A stretch of DNA of 64,000 bases from Rugosimonospora africana (GCF_016862975.1 NZ_BONZ01000017.1:1-64000); one strand, 5' to 3'; positions 32,711 to 41,192 are shown, counted from the stretch's first letter. The notes: a model not told the origin generated them from the sequence alone. Translations and numbers: made by a program.

Positions 32711-34006
32711 TCAGGACGAGCCGGTGCCGGTCCTGGACGGGGCTGGCCGGTCGCCCGCCGGTACCTTTCGGCGGTTGTGCTCGGGGCGCGGCCTGCGCGG
32801 GTTGGAGTCCAGGGTGACGCCGGAGTCGGCGTCCGCCCGGGCGGGCGCCGGGACTGCGACACGCGCGGCCGACCGGGGGTGCGCCGGGGCCTTCGGGTGC
32901 GCCGGGTGGGCGGCCGTCCGTCCGGCTGCCGCCGGTACCGGCTGGGCGGGAGCCGACGGTACGGCGGCCCGGCGCGGCCGGGTCAGCCGGCGCCCCAGCT
33001 CGATCATGGGCTGCTCCACCCACCGGTGCAGCACGTCCGCGATGACCAGGCTCACCAGCGCGGTCAGCGCCACCTGACCGATGCCGGGCCGGGTGTTCAG
33101 GGTCGCGATCACCACCAGGCCGGCCAGCCCCTGGACGAGGTAGACGGCGTACGAGCGCTCACCGAAAATGATCATCGGACGGCGGGACAGTACCCAGTTC
33201 AGCGGCCCCACGTGGAGCACCGACGGCAGCAGAAGCGCGACCAGCACCGAGTACCCGGCGATGACGATGGGCTCGCCGCCGAACCAGCTCACCGCGGGCT
33301 GGATGAACAGCTGCGCCACGACGAACCCGGCCGCGATCGCCACCCCGGCGACCGGGTGGGTCAGCGGGCGTACCCAGCGGAAGGTCCGCCGGTCGTGCAT
33401 GAGCAGCGCGAGCAGGCAGCCGATCAGGATGGTCGCGTAATGCACCGCGGCGCCCTGGTTGAGCGAGGCCATGATCGCGAGTGACAGTGCCAGCAGGATG
33501 ATGGTGAGCCCGGCCCGCCGAACCAGCGGGATCGCTCCGGCGGCGAACGCCAGCAGCGGCCAGAGAAGGTAGAACTTCTGCTCGATGCCGATGGTCCAGG
33601 ACTGGATGAAGCCGCCGGGCGGGGCGAAGTCGGTGAGCACGGTCGATGCGTAGTACGGCAGCGCGGCCAGTGTTCCGGTGGAACGCAACTGGTCGCGGGC
33701 GTGGTAGACGCCGACGAGTACGGCGAGCACCACGAGGTACACGGGCAGGATCCGGAACACCCGCCGTACGTAGAAGGCACGGAGCGAGATGCGTCCGGCT
33801 CGGTCCTCCTCGCGCAGCGCGAGCGTGGTGATCAGGAAGCCGGAGAGAACGAAGAAGACCTGTACGCCGCTCCACCCGGACATCCGGGCCCAGTGCGGCC
33901 CGCCGAAGTGGAAGAACACCACCATCAGCGCCGCGATGGCCCGCAGGCCGTCGAGCGCCGGGAACCGGCGCGCCGCCCGATAGTCGTTGTAGTTGAGCAT
34001 GCGCAT
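32711..34006 (-). CDS. Acyltransferase 3 family membrane protein
   Basis: 431-aa O-acyltransferase-type protein with about ten transmembrane helices. The N-terminus has FPALDGLRAIAALMVVFFHF, with the family's first conserved arginine and the histidine in FFHFG, followed by QVFFVLSGFLIT and RRVFRILPVYLVVL. The C-terminal 80 residues are a Pro/Ala/Arg-rich cytoplasmic tail. Such enzymes acetylate or acylate sugars, lipids or antibiotics. No linked biosynthetic genes reveal the target. Confidence 0.85.
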   Translation of the reverse strand: MRMLNYNDYRAARRFPALDGLRAIAALMVVFFHFGGPHWARMSGWSGVQVFFVLSGFLITTLALREEDRAGRISLRAFYVRRVFRILPVYLVVLAVLVGVYHARDQLRSTGTLAALPYYASTVLTDFAPPGGFIQSWTIGIEQKFYLLWPLLAFAAGAIPLVRRAGLTIILLALSLAIMASLNQGAAVHYATILIGCLLALLMHDRRTFRWVRPLTHPVAGVAIAAGFVVAQLFIQPAVSWFGGEPIVIAGYSVLVALLLPSVLHVGPLNWVLSRRPMIIFGERSYAVYLVQGLAGLVVIATLNTRPGIGQVALTALVSLVIADVLHRWVEQPMIELGRRLTRPRRAAVPSAPAQPVPAAAGRTAAHPAHPKAPAHPRSAARVAVPAPARADADSGVTLDSNPRRPRPEHNRRKVPAGDRPAPSRTGTGSS

Positions 34007-34150
34007 CGGCTGTTCTCCAGGCGCGGTACGAGGTCCGCAGACAATTCACCCTTCGGGATGACTTAGTGACTATAGCCCGCGAAGATCCGAAAACGGGCAG
34101 CTTGGCAGAAATACCTCAGGAGGCCAATATCGGTGCAAGTAGACCGGGAG

Positions 34151-34199
34151 ATCGGTTCTGGGTCGCCGCGGCGTCAGACGCGCCGAGCTGCACCGGTCG
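34151..34199 (+). repeat. 50-bp dispersed palindromic repeat, copy 3
   Basis: A diverged copy: TTCTGGGTCGCCGCGGCGTC is preserved and GACGCGCCGAG follows, while the outer arms have decayed. It lies between the acyltransferase and polymerase genes. Confidence 0.7.
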
Positions 34200-34231
34200 G
34201 ACGCCTACCGGTCGAGTTAACGGGCATCCTC

Positions 34232-34237
34232 TAGGGT
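34232..34237 (+). promoter_or_regulatory. TANNNT -10 element of the LigD-type polymerase
   Basis: TAGGGT, 6 nt before the ATG at 34244. Confidence 0.45.
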
Positions 34238-34243
34238 CGGGGC

Positions 34244-35260
34244 ATGGCGGCAAAGGCCGAGGAGATCGAGGTCGCCGGGCGTAGCGTCCGGTTGACCAGC
34301 CGAGACAAGATCTATTTCCCGGAACGCGGATTTACCAAGGGCGACGTCTTCGAGTACTACCTGGCGGTCGGTGACGGCATCCTGCGGGCGTTGCGCGGGC
34401 GGCCGACCACGCTGCAGCGCTTCCCCGAGGGCATCGACGGCGAGATGTTCTTCCAGAAGCGGGTACCGACCCGGGGCGTGCCGCCGTGGGTGCAGACCAC
34501 GACGATCGGGTTCCCGAGCGGGCGCAAGGCCGACGAGCTGTGCCCCGCCGATCTGGCGCACGTGGCCTGGGCGGCACAGCTCGGTACCGTGGTCTTCCAC
34601 CCGTGGCCGGTACGTTCGTCCGATGTGGACAGTCCGGACGAGTTGCGCATCGACCTGGATCCCCAGCCGGGTACCGACTTCGGGGACGCGGTCACGGTCG
34701 CCGGCGAGGTACGCGCGTTGCTCGACGAGCTGGGTTGGGTCGGGTACCCGAAGACCTCGGGCGGTCGCGGGGTGCACGTGTACGTGCGCATCCGTCCACA
34801 GTGGAGTTTCGTGCAGGTGCGCCGCGCCGCGATCGCGCTGGCCCGTCGCATCGAGCGCCGCCGGCCCGATCTCGTGACCACCAACTGGTGGAAGGAGGAG
34901 CGGGGCAGCCGCGTGTTCGTGGACTTCAACCAGATGGCCCGGGACCGGACCATCGCGTGTGCCTACTCGCTGCGGGCCAACCAGCGGGCCACGGTGTCCA
35001 CGCCGGTCAGCTGGGAGGAGCTGACCGAGGTCGAGCCGAACGATTTCGACCTGCGTACCGTGCCGCAGCGGCTGGCCGGCGGGGCCGACCCGCACGCGAC
35101 GATCGACGACGTCGAGCACGATCTCACGCCGCTGCTGGAGTGGGCGCAGCACGACGAGCACGACGGCATCGGTGACATGCCCTACCCGCCGGACTATCCG
35201 AAGATGCCGGGCGAACCGCTGCGGGTGCAGCCGAGCCGGAAAGCCAAAGCCTCCCAGTAA
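34244..35260 (+). CDS. Stand-alone LigD-type polymerase (archaeo-eukaryotic primase fold)
   Basis: 338 aa, equal to the polymerase domain of NHEJ DNA ligase D, with no ligase or phosphoesterase part. The metal-binding aspartates are D137 and D139 (LRIDLDPQPG) and D227 (VFVDFNQ). The histidine motif is TSGGRGVHVYV at 171-181. The N-terminal DKIYFPERGFTKGDVFEYY is typical. It would add ribo- or deoxyribonucleotides at broken ends. No ku or ligD lies in the window, but the end-resection operon begins about 10 kb downstream. The ATG at 34244 has a -10 element and no Shine-Dalgarno. Confidence 0.88.
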   Translation: MAAKAEEIEVAGRSVRLTSRDKIYFPERGFTKGDVFEYYLAVGDGILRALRGRPTTLQRFPEGIDGEMFFQKRVPTRGVPPWVQTTTIGFPSGRKADELCPADLAHVAWAAQLGTVVFHPWPVRSSDVDSPDELRIDLDPQPGTDFGDAVTVAGEVRALLDELGWVGYPKTSGGRGVHVYVRIRPQWSFVQVRRAAIALARRIERRRPDLVTTNWWKEERGSRVFVDFNQMARDRTIACAYSLRANQRATVSTPVSWEELTEVEPNDFDLRTVPQRLAGGADPHATIDDVEHDLTPLLEWAQHDEHDGIGDMPYPPDYPKMPGEPLRVQPSRKAKASQ

Positions 35261-35269
35261 AGCCCGGCG

Positions 35270-35383
35270 CTACCGTCGCCTCATCAAGACCTTGACCAAC
35301 GCCACCGAGCCGGCGACCCCGGCCGTCACGAACAGTCAACACATGCTGAGCACCACCACGTGCCACGGCCTGAGACCACCCAT
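35270..35383 (-). pseudogene. Tiny membrane protein gene broken by an in-frame TGA
   Basis: The frame reads MGGLRPWHVVVLSMC, TGA (35336-35338), then LFVTAGVAGSVALVKVLMRRR and TAG. Both halves align without gaps to the intact 39-aa paralogue at 35501-35620 except for two residues. The start codon, the hydrophobic core, the basic end and a TACCCT promoter hexamer are all retained. A single base change from TGG would create this stop. I read it as a recent nonsense pseudogene. A truncated 15-aa product is possible. Confidence 0.6.
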
Positions 35384-35390
35384 GGGCGAA

Positions 35391-35396
35391 AGGGTA
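35391..35396 (-). promoter_or_regulatory. TANNNT -10 element of the broken micro-gene
   Basis: TACCCT on the minus strand, 7 nt before the ATG at 35383. Confidence 0.4.
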
Positions 35397-35500
35397 AGCG
35401 GGCCACGCAAATCGGGCTTCCCCGCTCGCCGGTGCCAGATGCCCGCGGCGGGTGCCGCGACGAAGCCACCCCATCGTGGCTCGAGACGGTGCCGGCGGCC

Positions 35501-35620
35501 CTACCGCCGCCGCCTGAGCCACGGCAGCATCAGCAACACCAGCAGGGCGGCCATGGCGGTCGCCGCGAGGAGGGTGCACAGCACCGTCACCACCAATTGC
35601 CAAGGATGGATAGCACCCAT
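35501..35620 (-). CDS. 39-aa single-helix membrane micro-protein
   Basis: MGAIHPWQLVV at the start, one transmembrane helix (VTVLCTLLAATAMAALLVLL) and an RRRR end. The N-terminal G..-PW-(H/Q) pattern recalls the start of TatA, but there is no amphipathic helix, so it is not a working TatA. Function unknown. Reality is supported by the paralogue next door and by the conserved physicochemical pattern. No clear ribosome-binding site; TACCCC sits 6 nt upstream of the start. Confidence 0.55.
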   Translation of the reverse strand: MGAIHPWQLVVTVLCTLLAATAMAALLVLLMLPWLRRRR

Positions 35621-35664
35621 GGGCGCGGGGTAGGCCGGACGGGGAAGAACCCCCGGTTGTCGCG

Positions 35665-36081
35665 CTACGGCTTGGTCAGGTGTGCACCCGCGCCCACGGC
35701 GTAGGCTTCCCGGAGCCAACCGGCCAACTCGTCGTCCAACTGATCCAGCGACGACACCCGGATCTGGTGGACGAACAACCGCTTCGTATATGGCGACGAG
35801 CTGATGATGCGCGGATCCTCCACCACGCGCTGCAGGTCCATGTAGGCGGCGAGCCCGTGCATGGTGGGTCTCGCGCCCGCGAAGCCCCGCCGGCTGCCCT
35901 TGAACGTGATCGACGTCTTGGCGACCGCGTAGGTAAACGGTCCGCAGGCGGCAACCAACTGCACGAACCGCAGGTAGAGAGCCACCGGAACGGGAGGTTT
36001 GCCGCGCAGGTGATCCTCGACGGTCCACTCACCCGTGCGGACGGAATCCGATGCGTCGAGAGATGTCGTGGTCAGTTCCAT
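35665..36081 (-). CDS. DUF5655-like protein
   Basis: 138-aa soluble protein. The pattern of an N-terminal helix, VQLVAACGPFTYAVAKTSITFKG, AYMDLQRVVEDPRI and a C-terminal VSSLDQLDDELAGWLREAYAVG resembles the DUF5655 domain found at the end of several nucleic-acid-related proteins. The function is unknown. The ATG at 36081 follows TAACCT by 6 nt. Confidence 0.6.
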   Translation of the reverse strand: MELTTTSLDASDSVRTGEWTVEDHLRGKPPVPVALYLRFVQLVAACGPFTYAVAKTSITFKGSRRGFAGARPTMHGLAAYMDLQRVVEDPRIISSSPYTKRLFVHQIRVSSLDQLDDELAGWLREAYAVGAGAHLTKP

Positions 36082-36087
36082 GCGGGC

Positions 36088-36093
36088 AGGTTA
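36088..36093 (-). promoter_or_regulatory. TANNNT -10 element of the DUF5655-like gene
   Basis: TAACCT on the minus strand, 6 nt before the ATG at 36081. Confidence 0.45.
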
Positions 36094-36125
36094 GCGGCGG
36101 GGTACGACAGTCCGGCGTCAGCCGT

Positions 36126-37724
36126 TCACTGTGCCGGACAGGTCAGCCCGGCGGCCGGTACGGTCAGGTTGATCAGGTATCCGTCGACAGCCTGGCGGAT
36201 GCACTCCGTCTGCGGGTACGCGGTGTGCCCCTCGCCCTGCCAGGTGAGCACCTGACCGACGCCGAGCATGGCGGCCAGCTTCCCGGTCTGCTCGTAGGGG
36301 GTTGCCGGGTCGTTCGTGGTGCCGATCACCACGATCGGGGGCGCGCCGGCTGCCTTCCCGGTCGGGTACGGGTCGCGCTTCGCCGGCCAGACGGCGCACG
36401 AGATCAGGCCGAGTGCCATCTGGGTGCCGAAGATGGGGTACTTGGTCCGCCACTGGCTCTGCAACGCCCGCGCCTGGTCGATGCTCTCGCCGCTGTTGTC
36501 GTCGTCGCACTCGACGGTGTTGAAGATGTCGAACATGTTCGTGTAGTGGCCGGCCGGATCGCGTTCGGCGTACGCGTCGGCGAGCTCGAAGATCTTCGTC
36601 GGGTTGCCGTTGGACAGGTCGCCCAGCGCCTGGCCCAGCAGCGGCCACTCCTCCTGCGAGTACAGCGACTCCGCGACCCCGGTGAGGATCCAGCCGCCGG
36701 TCGCCTTGCGCCCGTCGGGGCCCGGTGCCGGGTTGGTCTTGGCCGCGGTCAGCAGGGTGGTGAGGGTGGCGCGCGGATCCGCCCCGGCCGGGCAGGAGTG
36801 GTCGCGGCACCAGGAGGCGAACTCGTCGTACGCGTGCTCGAAGCCCTGCGCCTGGCTCTCCACGCTGGCGATCGTGTTTGCCGTCGGGTCGATCGCGCCG
36901 TCCAGGACCATCGCCCGGATGTTCTTCGGGAACAGCTGCGCGTAGGTGGCGCCGAGCAGGGTCCCGTACGAGTAGCCGAGGTAGGTGATCTTCGGATCGC
37001 CGACCGCCTGGCGGACCGCGTCCATGTCCCGGGCCGCCTGTTCGGTGGAGAACAGTCGCAGGGCGTCACCGTATTTCGCCTGGCAACCCTGCGCCATCTT
37101 CCGGTTCAGCGCGACCGTGGCGTCGAAATCGGCTTGGCTGACCGGATCCGGGTCGGCCCCGAACGTCGCGTCCTCGTCCGCGTCGGTGAAGCATTTGACC
37201 GGGTCGGACTTGCCGACGCCGCGCGGATCGAACCCGACGATGTCGAAGCGCGAGAGGACGTCGGCGGGCAGCTCGGTCGACAGGTACACGGCGAGGTCGA
37301 CGCCGGAGGCACCGGGGCCGCCGGGGTTGACGACCAGGGAACCGACCCGATTGCTCTGCTTGTCGCTGCGCACCCGGGTCAACGCCAGGTCGAACGTCTT
37401 GCCGTTGCCCGGGTTGGCCCAGTCCTGCGGTACCTGGATGGTGCCGCACTCGTACGACATGTTGGCCGGAACCTTGGGCAGCAGCGCCTTGGCCTCCTGC
37501 TGGCATGCTGTCCAGCCGACCGTCGATCCGGGCGAGTCGGCCGCGGGCTTGCCGGCCGCGGGCGGAGACATCCAGCGCAGGCTCGGCGTGCAGCCGGCCA
37601 CGGCCAGAGCCAGCAGGGCGGCGATCAGAGTCGCGGCACGGCGGCGCGTCAGGCGTGGGTGTGGCCAGCTCTCCGGACGGTGCCGCTTGATCTGTGCCGC
37701 GTGCTGGGAGCGGTCACCCTCCAT
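36126..37724 (-). CDS. Secreted lipoprotein alpha/beta hydrolase, tripeptidyl-aminopeptidase type
   Basis: 532 aa. A basic N-terminus and hydrophobic stretch end in the lipobox LAVAGC, so the protein is probably a lipid-anchored exoenzyme. The alpha/beta-hydrolase fold shows the oxyanion region NPGGPGASG, FDPRGVGKS, the nucleophile in GYSYGTLLG, the Asp in NDPATP and the His in GEGHTAY. A TAP-like C-terminal domain is present. It likely releases N-terminal peptides outside the cell. The ATG at 37724 is preferred; a GTG at 37739 is possible. Confidence 0.87.
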   Translation of the reverse strand: MEGDRSQHAAQIKRHRPESWPHPRLTRRRAATLIAALLALAVAGCTPSLRWMSPPAAGKPAADSPGSTVGWTACQQEAKALLPKVPANMSYECGTIQVPQDWANPGNGKTFDLALTRVRSDKQSNRVGSLVVNPGGPGASGVDLAVYLSTELPADVLSRFDIVGFDPRGVGKSDPVKCFTDADEDATFGADPDPVSQADFDATVALNRKMAQGCQAKYGDALRLFSTEQAARDMDAVRQAVGDPKITYLGYSYGTLLGATYAQLFPKNIRAMVLDGAIDPTANTIASVESQAQGFEHAYDEFASWCRDHSCPAGADPRATLTTLLTAAKTNPAPGPDGRKATGGWILTGVAESLYSQEEWPLLGQALGDLSNGNPTKIFELADAYAERDPAGHYTNMFDIFNTVECDDDNSGESIDQARALQSQWRTKYPIFGTQMALGLISCAVWPAKRDPYPTGKAAGAPPIVVIGTTNDPATPYEQTGKLAAMLGVGQVLTWQGEGHTAYPQTECIRQAVDGYLINLTVPAAGLTCPAQ

Positions 37725-37876
37725 CGCGTCGTACCCCACATCGGTCGGCGGTTCCCAGGACAGGGATTCGGTCGCTGAAGCCCATCCTCCCAGATCAGGG
37801 GATGCGTCTGTGCGCCGTTCTCACGTTCCATGCGATCTCGAAGGGCGGTTTGCCCGGTACGGCGGCCGGTTTGCCG

Positions 37877-37926
37877 ACCAGTCTGGCTCGGCGCGTCTGG
37901 CGCCGCGCTGCGACCCAGACCAGTCG
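37877..37926 (-). repeat. 50-bp dispersed palindromic repeat, copy 4 (inverted)
   Basis: The reverse complement reads GACTGGTCTGGGTCG at one end and CCGAGCCAGACTGGTC at the other. It differs from copy 6 at only three bases. Confidence 0.9.
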
Positions 37927-37940
37927 CGCGGCACGGCAGG

Positions 37941-38010
37941 GGTCGAGGCACACTCCGCCGCCGGGGCCGGTGACGCCGCCCACGAGTCGGGTCGAGGCAC
38001 ACTCCGCCGC
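37941..38010 (+). repeat. 22-bp direct repeat at 48-bp period
   Basis: GGGTCGAGGCACACTCCGCC and the following GC occur at 37941-37962 and 37989-38010, just beyond the LacI stop codon. Confidence 0.85.
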
Positions 38011-38026
38011 GGCCGGTGGCGGGCCT

Positions 38027-39034
38027 TCAGGGCGGCGGGATCTCGCCCGAACCCCGGGCGATGAACCGGGTCATCAGAACCACCGAGCGGGGCGGTGCCT
38101 GGTACCCGTCGATGCGCGAGAACAGCAGTTGGGCCGCGGTACCCCCGATCGTGGCCGGGTCTTGGCTGACCACGGTGACCGGGCGGGGCAGCCTGTCGGC
38201 CAGCGGGAAGTCGTCGAAGCCGACCAGCGCGACCCGCGGCAGCGGAGCGCCCAGCCCGTCGATCGCGCCGACCGTTATCAGGTCGTTGCTGCTGAACAGC
38301 GCGGTCGGCGGAGCCTGCCGGCTCATCAGTTCGGCCACCGCCTGCGCCGCCTCGGCCCGGGAGCGCAGCCCGTGGCGGACTAGACCGGGATCCAACTCCA
38401 CGCCGTGCGCGCGCAACGCCTCCTGGTAGCCGGCGAAGCGCTCGCGGAGGGTCCAGATGTCCCGCTGGTCGCCCAGGTAGGCGATCCGCCGGTGCCGGTG
38501 CGCGAGCAGGTGGGTGACCGCCTTCCGGGTCGCGTCCCGATTGTCGACGGTGACCGTGTCCGCGTCCAGTCCGCGCGCCGGGCGGTCCGCGCAGACCACC
38601 GGCATGCCCTGGGCCATCTGCGCCTTCAGGAGGCTGTGACTGCCCGCCGTGGGTACCACGATGAGGCCGTCCACCTGGCGCGCGGAGAAAGCCAGCACCA
38701 CCTCGCGTTCCCGCCGCGGATCGTCGTTGGTGCTGCTGACCAGCACGAGGTATCCGCGCCGGTACGCCTCGTCCTCCACCGCGCGGGCGAGCGTGGCGTA
38801 GAACGGGTTGGCCAGGTCATCGACGACCAGCCCGATGGTCCGCGTGGTCTGTGCCTTGCGCCGCAGGTGGGAAGCGTTGTCATTGCGCTGGTAGCCGAGC
38901 CGGGACACCGCCTGTTCGACCCGGGCTGTGGTCTGCGGAGAGACCCCTCGATCGCCGTTGACCACCCGGGACACCGTCATCAGGCTGACTCCGGCCGCCA
39001 GGGCGACGTCCTTCATGGTCGGTCGAGCGGCCAC
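38027..39034 (-). CDS. LacI-family transcriptional regulator of the adjoining sugar ABC operon
   Basis: 335 aa. The N-terminal helix-turn-helix and hinge (MKDVALAAGVSLMTVSRVVNG) precede a periplasmic-binding-protein-like ligand domain (IGLVVDDLANPFYATLARAVEDEA, LFSSNDLITVGAIDGLG, VALVGFDDFPLAD). It is divergent from the ABC operon, with one 13-bp operator near each promoter, so it probably represses both itself and the transporter until sugar binds. The ligand is unknown. Confidence 0.92.
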   Translation of the reverse strand: MAARPTMKDVALAAGVSLMTVSRVVNGDRGVSPQTTARVEQAVSRLGYQRNDNASHLRRKAQTTRTIGLVVDDLANPFYATLARAVEDEAYRRGYLVLVSSTNDDPRREREVVLAFSARQVDGLIVVPTAGSHSLLKAQMAQGMPVVCADRPARGLDADTVTVDNRDATRKAVTHLLAHRHRRIAYLGDQRDIWTLRERFAGYQEALRAHGVELDPGLVRHGLRSRAEAAQAVAELMSRQAPPTALFSSNDLITVGAIDGLGAPLPRVALVGFDDFPLADRLPRPVTVVSQDPATIGGTAAQLLFSRIDGYQAPPRSVVLMTRFIARGSGEIPPP

Positions 39035-39079
39035 TGAAGATCACCTAGTTCACGTCACACGAGTCGGGAGTGAATCAGG

Positions 39080-39092
39080 GAACGTTATCAAC
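39080..39092. promoter_or_regulatory. LacI-type operator O1
   Basis: GAACGTTATCAAC, identical to the second site 226 bases away. It lies 45 bases before the LacI start, fitting autoregulation. AACGTT with a flanking TTGATAAC half-site on the other strand is typical of LacI-family boxes. Confidence 0.65.
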
Positions 39093-39262
39093 CGGCGTGG
39101 ATGCTGCCACACGGCCGGACGGCCGGCAACCCCGGCGCCGTCGGCCGAGGTCGGGGTTATCACGATCCGACAACGATGACGCTGCTCGCAGGCGTGGACC
39201 CGGTCGGTGTTTCCGCAGGTGGCCTCGTCATCGATGGACGGTACCGGTGGCCATCGACGCTC

Positions 39263-39291
39263 TTGACATGCCGCATCGACGTGCACAGAAT
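39263..39291 (+). promoter_or_regulatory. Sigma-70-type promoter of the ABC sugar operon
   Basis: A perfect TTGACA (39263-39268), a 17-base spacer and CAGAAT (39286-39291). The operator O2 begins 15 bases after the -10, over the expected start of transcription. Confidence 0.65.
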
Positions 39292-39305
39292 TCGCGGAAT
39301 CGTGT

Positions 39306-39318
39306 GAACGTTATCAAC
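39306..39318. promoter_or_regulatory. LacI-type operator O2
   Basis: GAACGTTATCAAC, the same 13 bases as O1, just downstream of the ABC promoter. A bound repressor would block initiation or elongation. Confidence 0.7.
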
Positions 39319-39354
39319 GACTGATCTGGGTCGTGGCGCGGCGCCAGGCCAGTC
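39319..39354 (+). repeat. 50-bp dispersed palindromic repeat, copy 5 (truncated)
   Basis: GACTGATCTGGGTCG is followed by GCGCGGCGCCA, then a jump to GGCCAGTC; the central right arm is missing. It directly abuts operator O2 in the leader of the ABC operon. Confidence 0.65.
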
Positions 39355-39393
39355 GCAGACCACTCTCATCGCTCAAGCCCCCGGGGATCGCCG

Positions 39394-40152
39394 ATGACCG
39401 AACCATTGCTGGAAGCCCGCGGCCTGACGAAGCGGTACGGGCAGGTCCAGGCACTGCAGGGCGCGGACTTCACCGCGTACCCGGGCGAGGTCGTCGCCCT
39501 GATCGGAGACAACGGCGCCGGCAAGAGCACCCTGGTGAAGGCGCTGTCCGGCGCGCTGCGGCCGGACGGCGGCGACATCCTGCTCGAGGGACGCGCCGTG
39601 CACCTGGACAGTCCGCTGGACGCGCAGCGCCTGGGCATCGAGACCGTCTACCAGGATCTCGCGCTCGCCCCCGACCTCGACGCGGCGGCCAACCTGCACC
39701 TGGGCCGCGAACTGTACTTCGGCGGCATCCTGCGCCCGCTGAGCATTCTCGACCGGGGCGCGATGCGCCGCGCCGCTCGCACCGCGTTCGCGGAGTTGGG
39801 CATCGACCTGCGCGACATCACCGTCCCGGTCGGCTCGCTGTCCGGCGGGCAGCGCCAGTCGGTCGCGGTCGCCCGCGCGGTGGCCTACGCCAACAAGGTG
39901 ATTTTCATGGACGAGCCGACCGCTGCGCTCGGCGTGGTCCAGCGCGGCAGGGTGCTCGACACCATCCGGCGGGTCCGCGACCGTGGCGTGTCCGTCGTGC
40001 TCATCAGTCACAACATGCCGGAGGTACTGGCCGTGGCAGACCGGGTCGAGGTGCTGCGGCTGGGCCAGCGGGTCGCCCGGTTCACCGCGGCGGAGTCCAC
40101 AGTGGAGGAGTTGGTCGGCGCGATGACCGGTGCTCTGGCGGCGCAGTCATGA
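39394..40152 (+). CDS. Sugar ABC transporter ATP-binding protein (single domain, FrcA-like)
   Basis: 252 aa. The Walker A motif is GDNGAGKST, the signature LSGGQRQSVAVARA, Walker B VIFMDEPTAALG and the H-loop LISHNM. Most ribose-type ATPases carry two domains; this single-domain form matches the fructose/ribose-type FrcA group. It overlaps the permease by 4 bases and powers uptake as a homodimer. The family of substrates is ribose/fructose/xylose-like pentoses and hexoses. Confidence 0.92.
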   Translation: MTEPLLEARGLTKRYGQVQALQGADFTAYPGEVVALIGDNGAGKSTLVKALSGALRPDGGDILLEGRAVHLDSPLDAQRLGIETVYQDLALAPDLDAAANLHLGRELYFGGILRPLSILDRGAMRRAARTAFAELGIDLRDITVPVGSLSGGQRQSVAVARAVAYANKVIFMDEPTAALGVVQRGRVLDTIRRVRDRGVSVVLISHNMPEVLAVADRVEVLRLGQRVARFTAAESTVEELVGAMTGALAAQS

Positions 40153-41192
40153 CCGCTACGGAAGTCGGAGTCGTTGAGGAAAACGGCGGCGCGGTCGAGC
40201 CGCCGAGTGCCTCGCTGAGCCAGCGCCTGCTCGGCGCGAACGCGCTGTGGACGTTCCTGATCCTGGTCGGGCTGGTGGTGTTCTTCACCATCGCGGCGCC
40301 GAGCACGTTCCTGACCCAGTACGACATCACGCAGATCGCCACGAACGCGGCCATCTATCTGGTACTCGGCGTGGGCATGACGTTCGTCATCATCACCGGC
40401 GGCATCGACCTGTCGGTCGGCTCGGTGCTCATCCTGTCCGGCGTGTTGGCCGCGGAGTACGTGGTGCACCACGGCGGGTACAACGCGCACTGGCCGAGCA
40501 TCATCGTCGGCATCGTGATCAGCATGGCCACCGGCACCGCCTGGGGTGTGCTGCAGGGGTTCGTGTGCGCCAAGGCGAAGGTACCGCCGCTGATCGTCAC
40601 TCTGGGCGGGCTGGGCATGGCGCTGGGCATCGCCCGGATCATCACGACCGGCAACGACGTGGCCGGCGGTGCACCCAACGCGTTGGTGGAGACCCTGGGA
40701 CTGGGCAAGCTGTTCGGGGTCATCCCGTGGATCGTGATCGTGGCTGTGCTGTGCACCGTGGTGTTCGGTCTGGTGCTGGCGTACACACGGTTCGGCCGGT
40801 ATACGTACGCCATCGGCTCCAACGCCGAGGCCGCTCGCCGGGTGGGCATCAAGGTGGAGCGCAAGCTCATCCAGGTGTACGCGCTGTCCGGACTGATGGC
40901 CGGCATCGCGGGCGTGATGTCGCTGGCCTTCTTCCACACCACCACGATCGCCGGCCACAGCACGGACAACCTCGCCGTCATCACCGCCGTGGTGATGGGC
41001 GGAACCAGCCTGTTCGGCGGCCGGGGAACGATCGTCGGCACCGTCATCGGCGTGTTCATCCCCGCCGTGCTCAACAGCGGCCTGGTCATCATCGGCGTCC
41101 AGCAGTACTGGCAGGACGTGGCGGTCGGCGCCGTACTGGTCTTCGCGGTGTACCTCGACCAGCTGCGCCGGCGCTCCCGGGAACGCAGCTGA
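40149..41192 (+). CDS. Sugar ABC transporter permease (ribose/fructose type)
   Basis: 347-aa permease with about nine to ten helices. The family signature GVGMTFVIITGGIDLSVGS is present, as are YAIGSNAEAARRVGIKVERK and the C-terminal GTSLFGGRGTIVGTVIG. A polar N-terminal stretch of about 30 residues precedes the first helix. The ATG at 40149 overlaps the ATPase stop. Confidence 0.93.
   Translation: MTATEVGVVEENGGAVEPPSASLSQRLLGANALWTFLILVGLVVFFTIAAPSTFLTQYDITQIATNAAIYLVLGVGMTFVIITGGIDLSVGSVLILSGVLAAEYVVHHGGYNAHWPSIIVGIVISMATGTAWGVLQGFVCAKAKVPPLIVTLGGLGMALGIARIITTGNDVAGGAPNALVETLGLGKLFGVIPWIVIVAVLCTVVFGLVLAYTRFGRYTYAIGSNAEAARRVGIKVERKLIQVYALSGLMAGIAGVMSLAFFHTTTIAGHSTDNLAVITAVVMGGTSLFGGRGTIVGTVIGVFIPAVLNSGLVIIGVQQYWQDVAVGAVLVFAVYLDQLRRRSRERS

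Larger units (their letters stand above)
37725..38026. other. Intergenic stretch with repeats
   Basis: About 300 bases between the hydrolase start and the LacI stop. It holds the inverted copy of the 50-bp repeat and the 22-bp direct repeat described below. I see no gene or terminator. Confidence 0.5.

Noticed and set aside
35336-35338. Selenocysteine codon in the micro-protein paralogue
   Set aside because: There is no SECIS-like hairpin just downstream, the paralogue has no cysteine at that position, and no selenium genes are seen.
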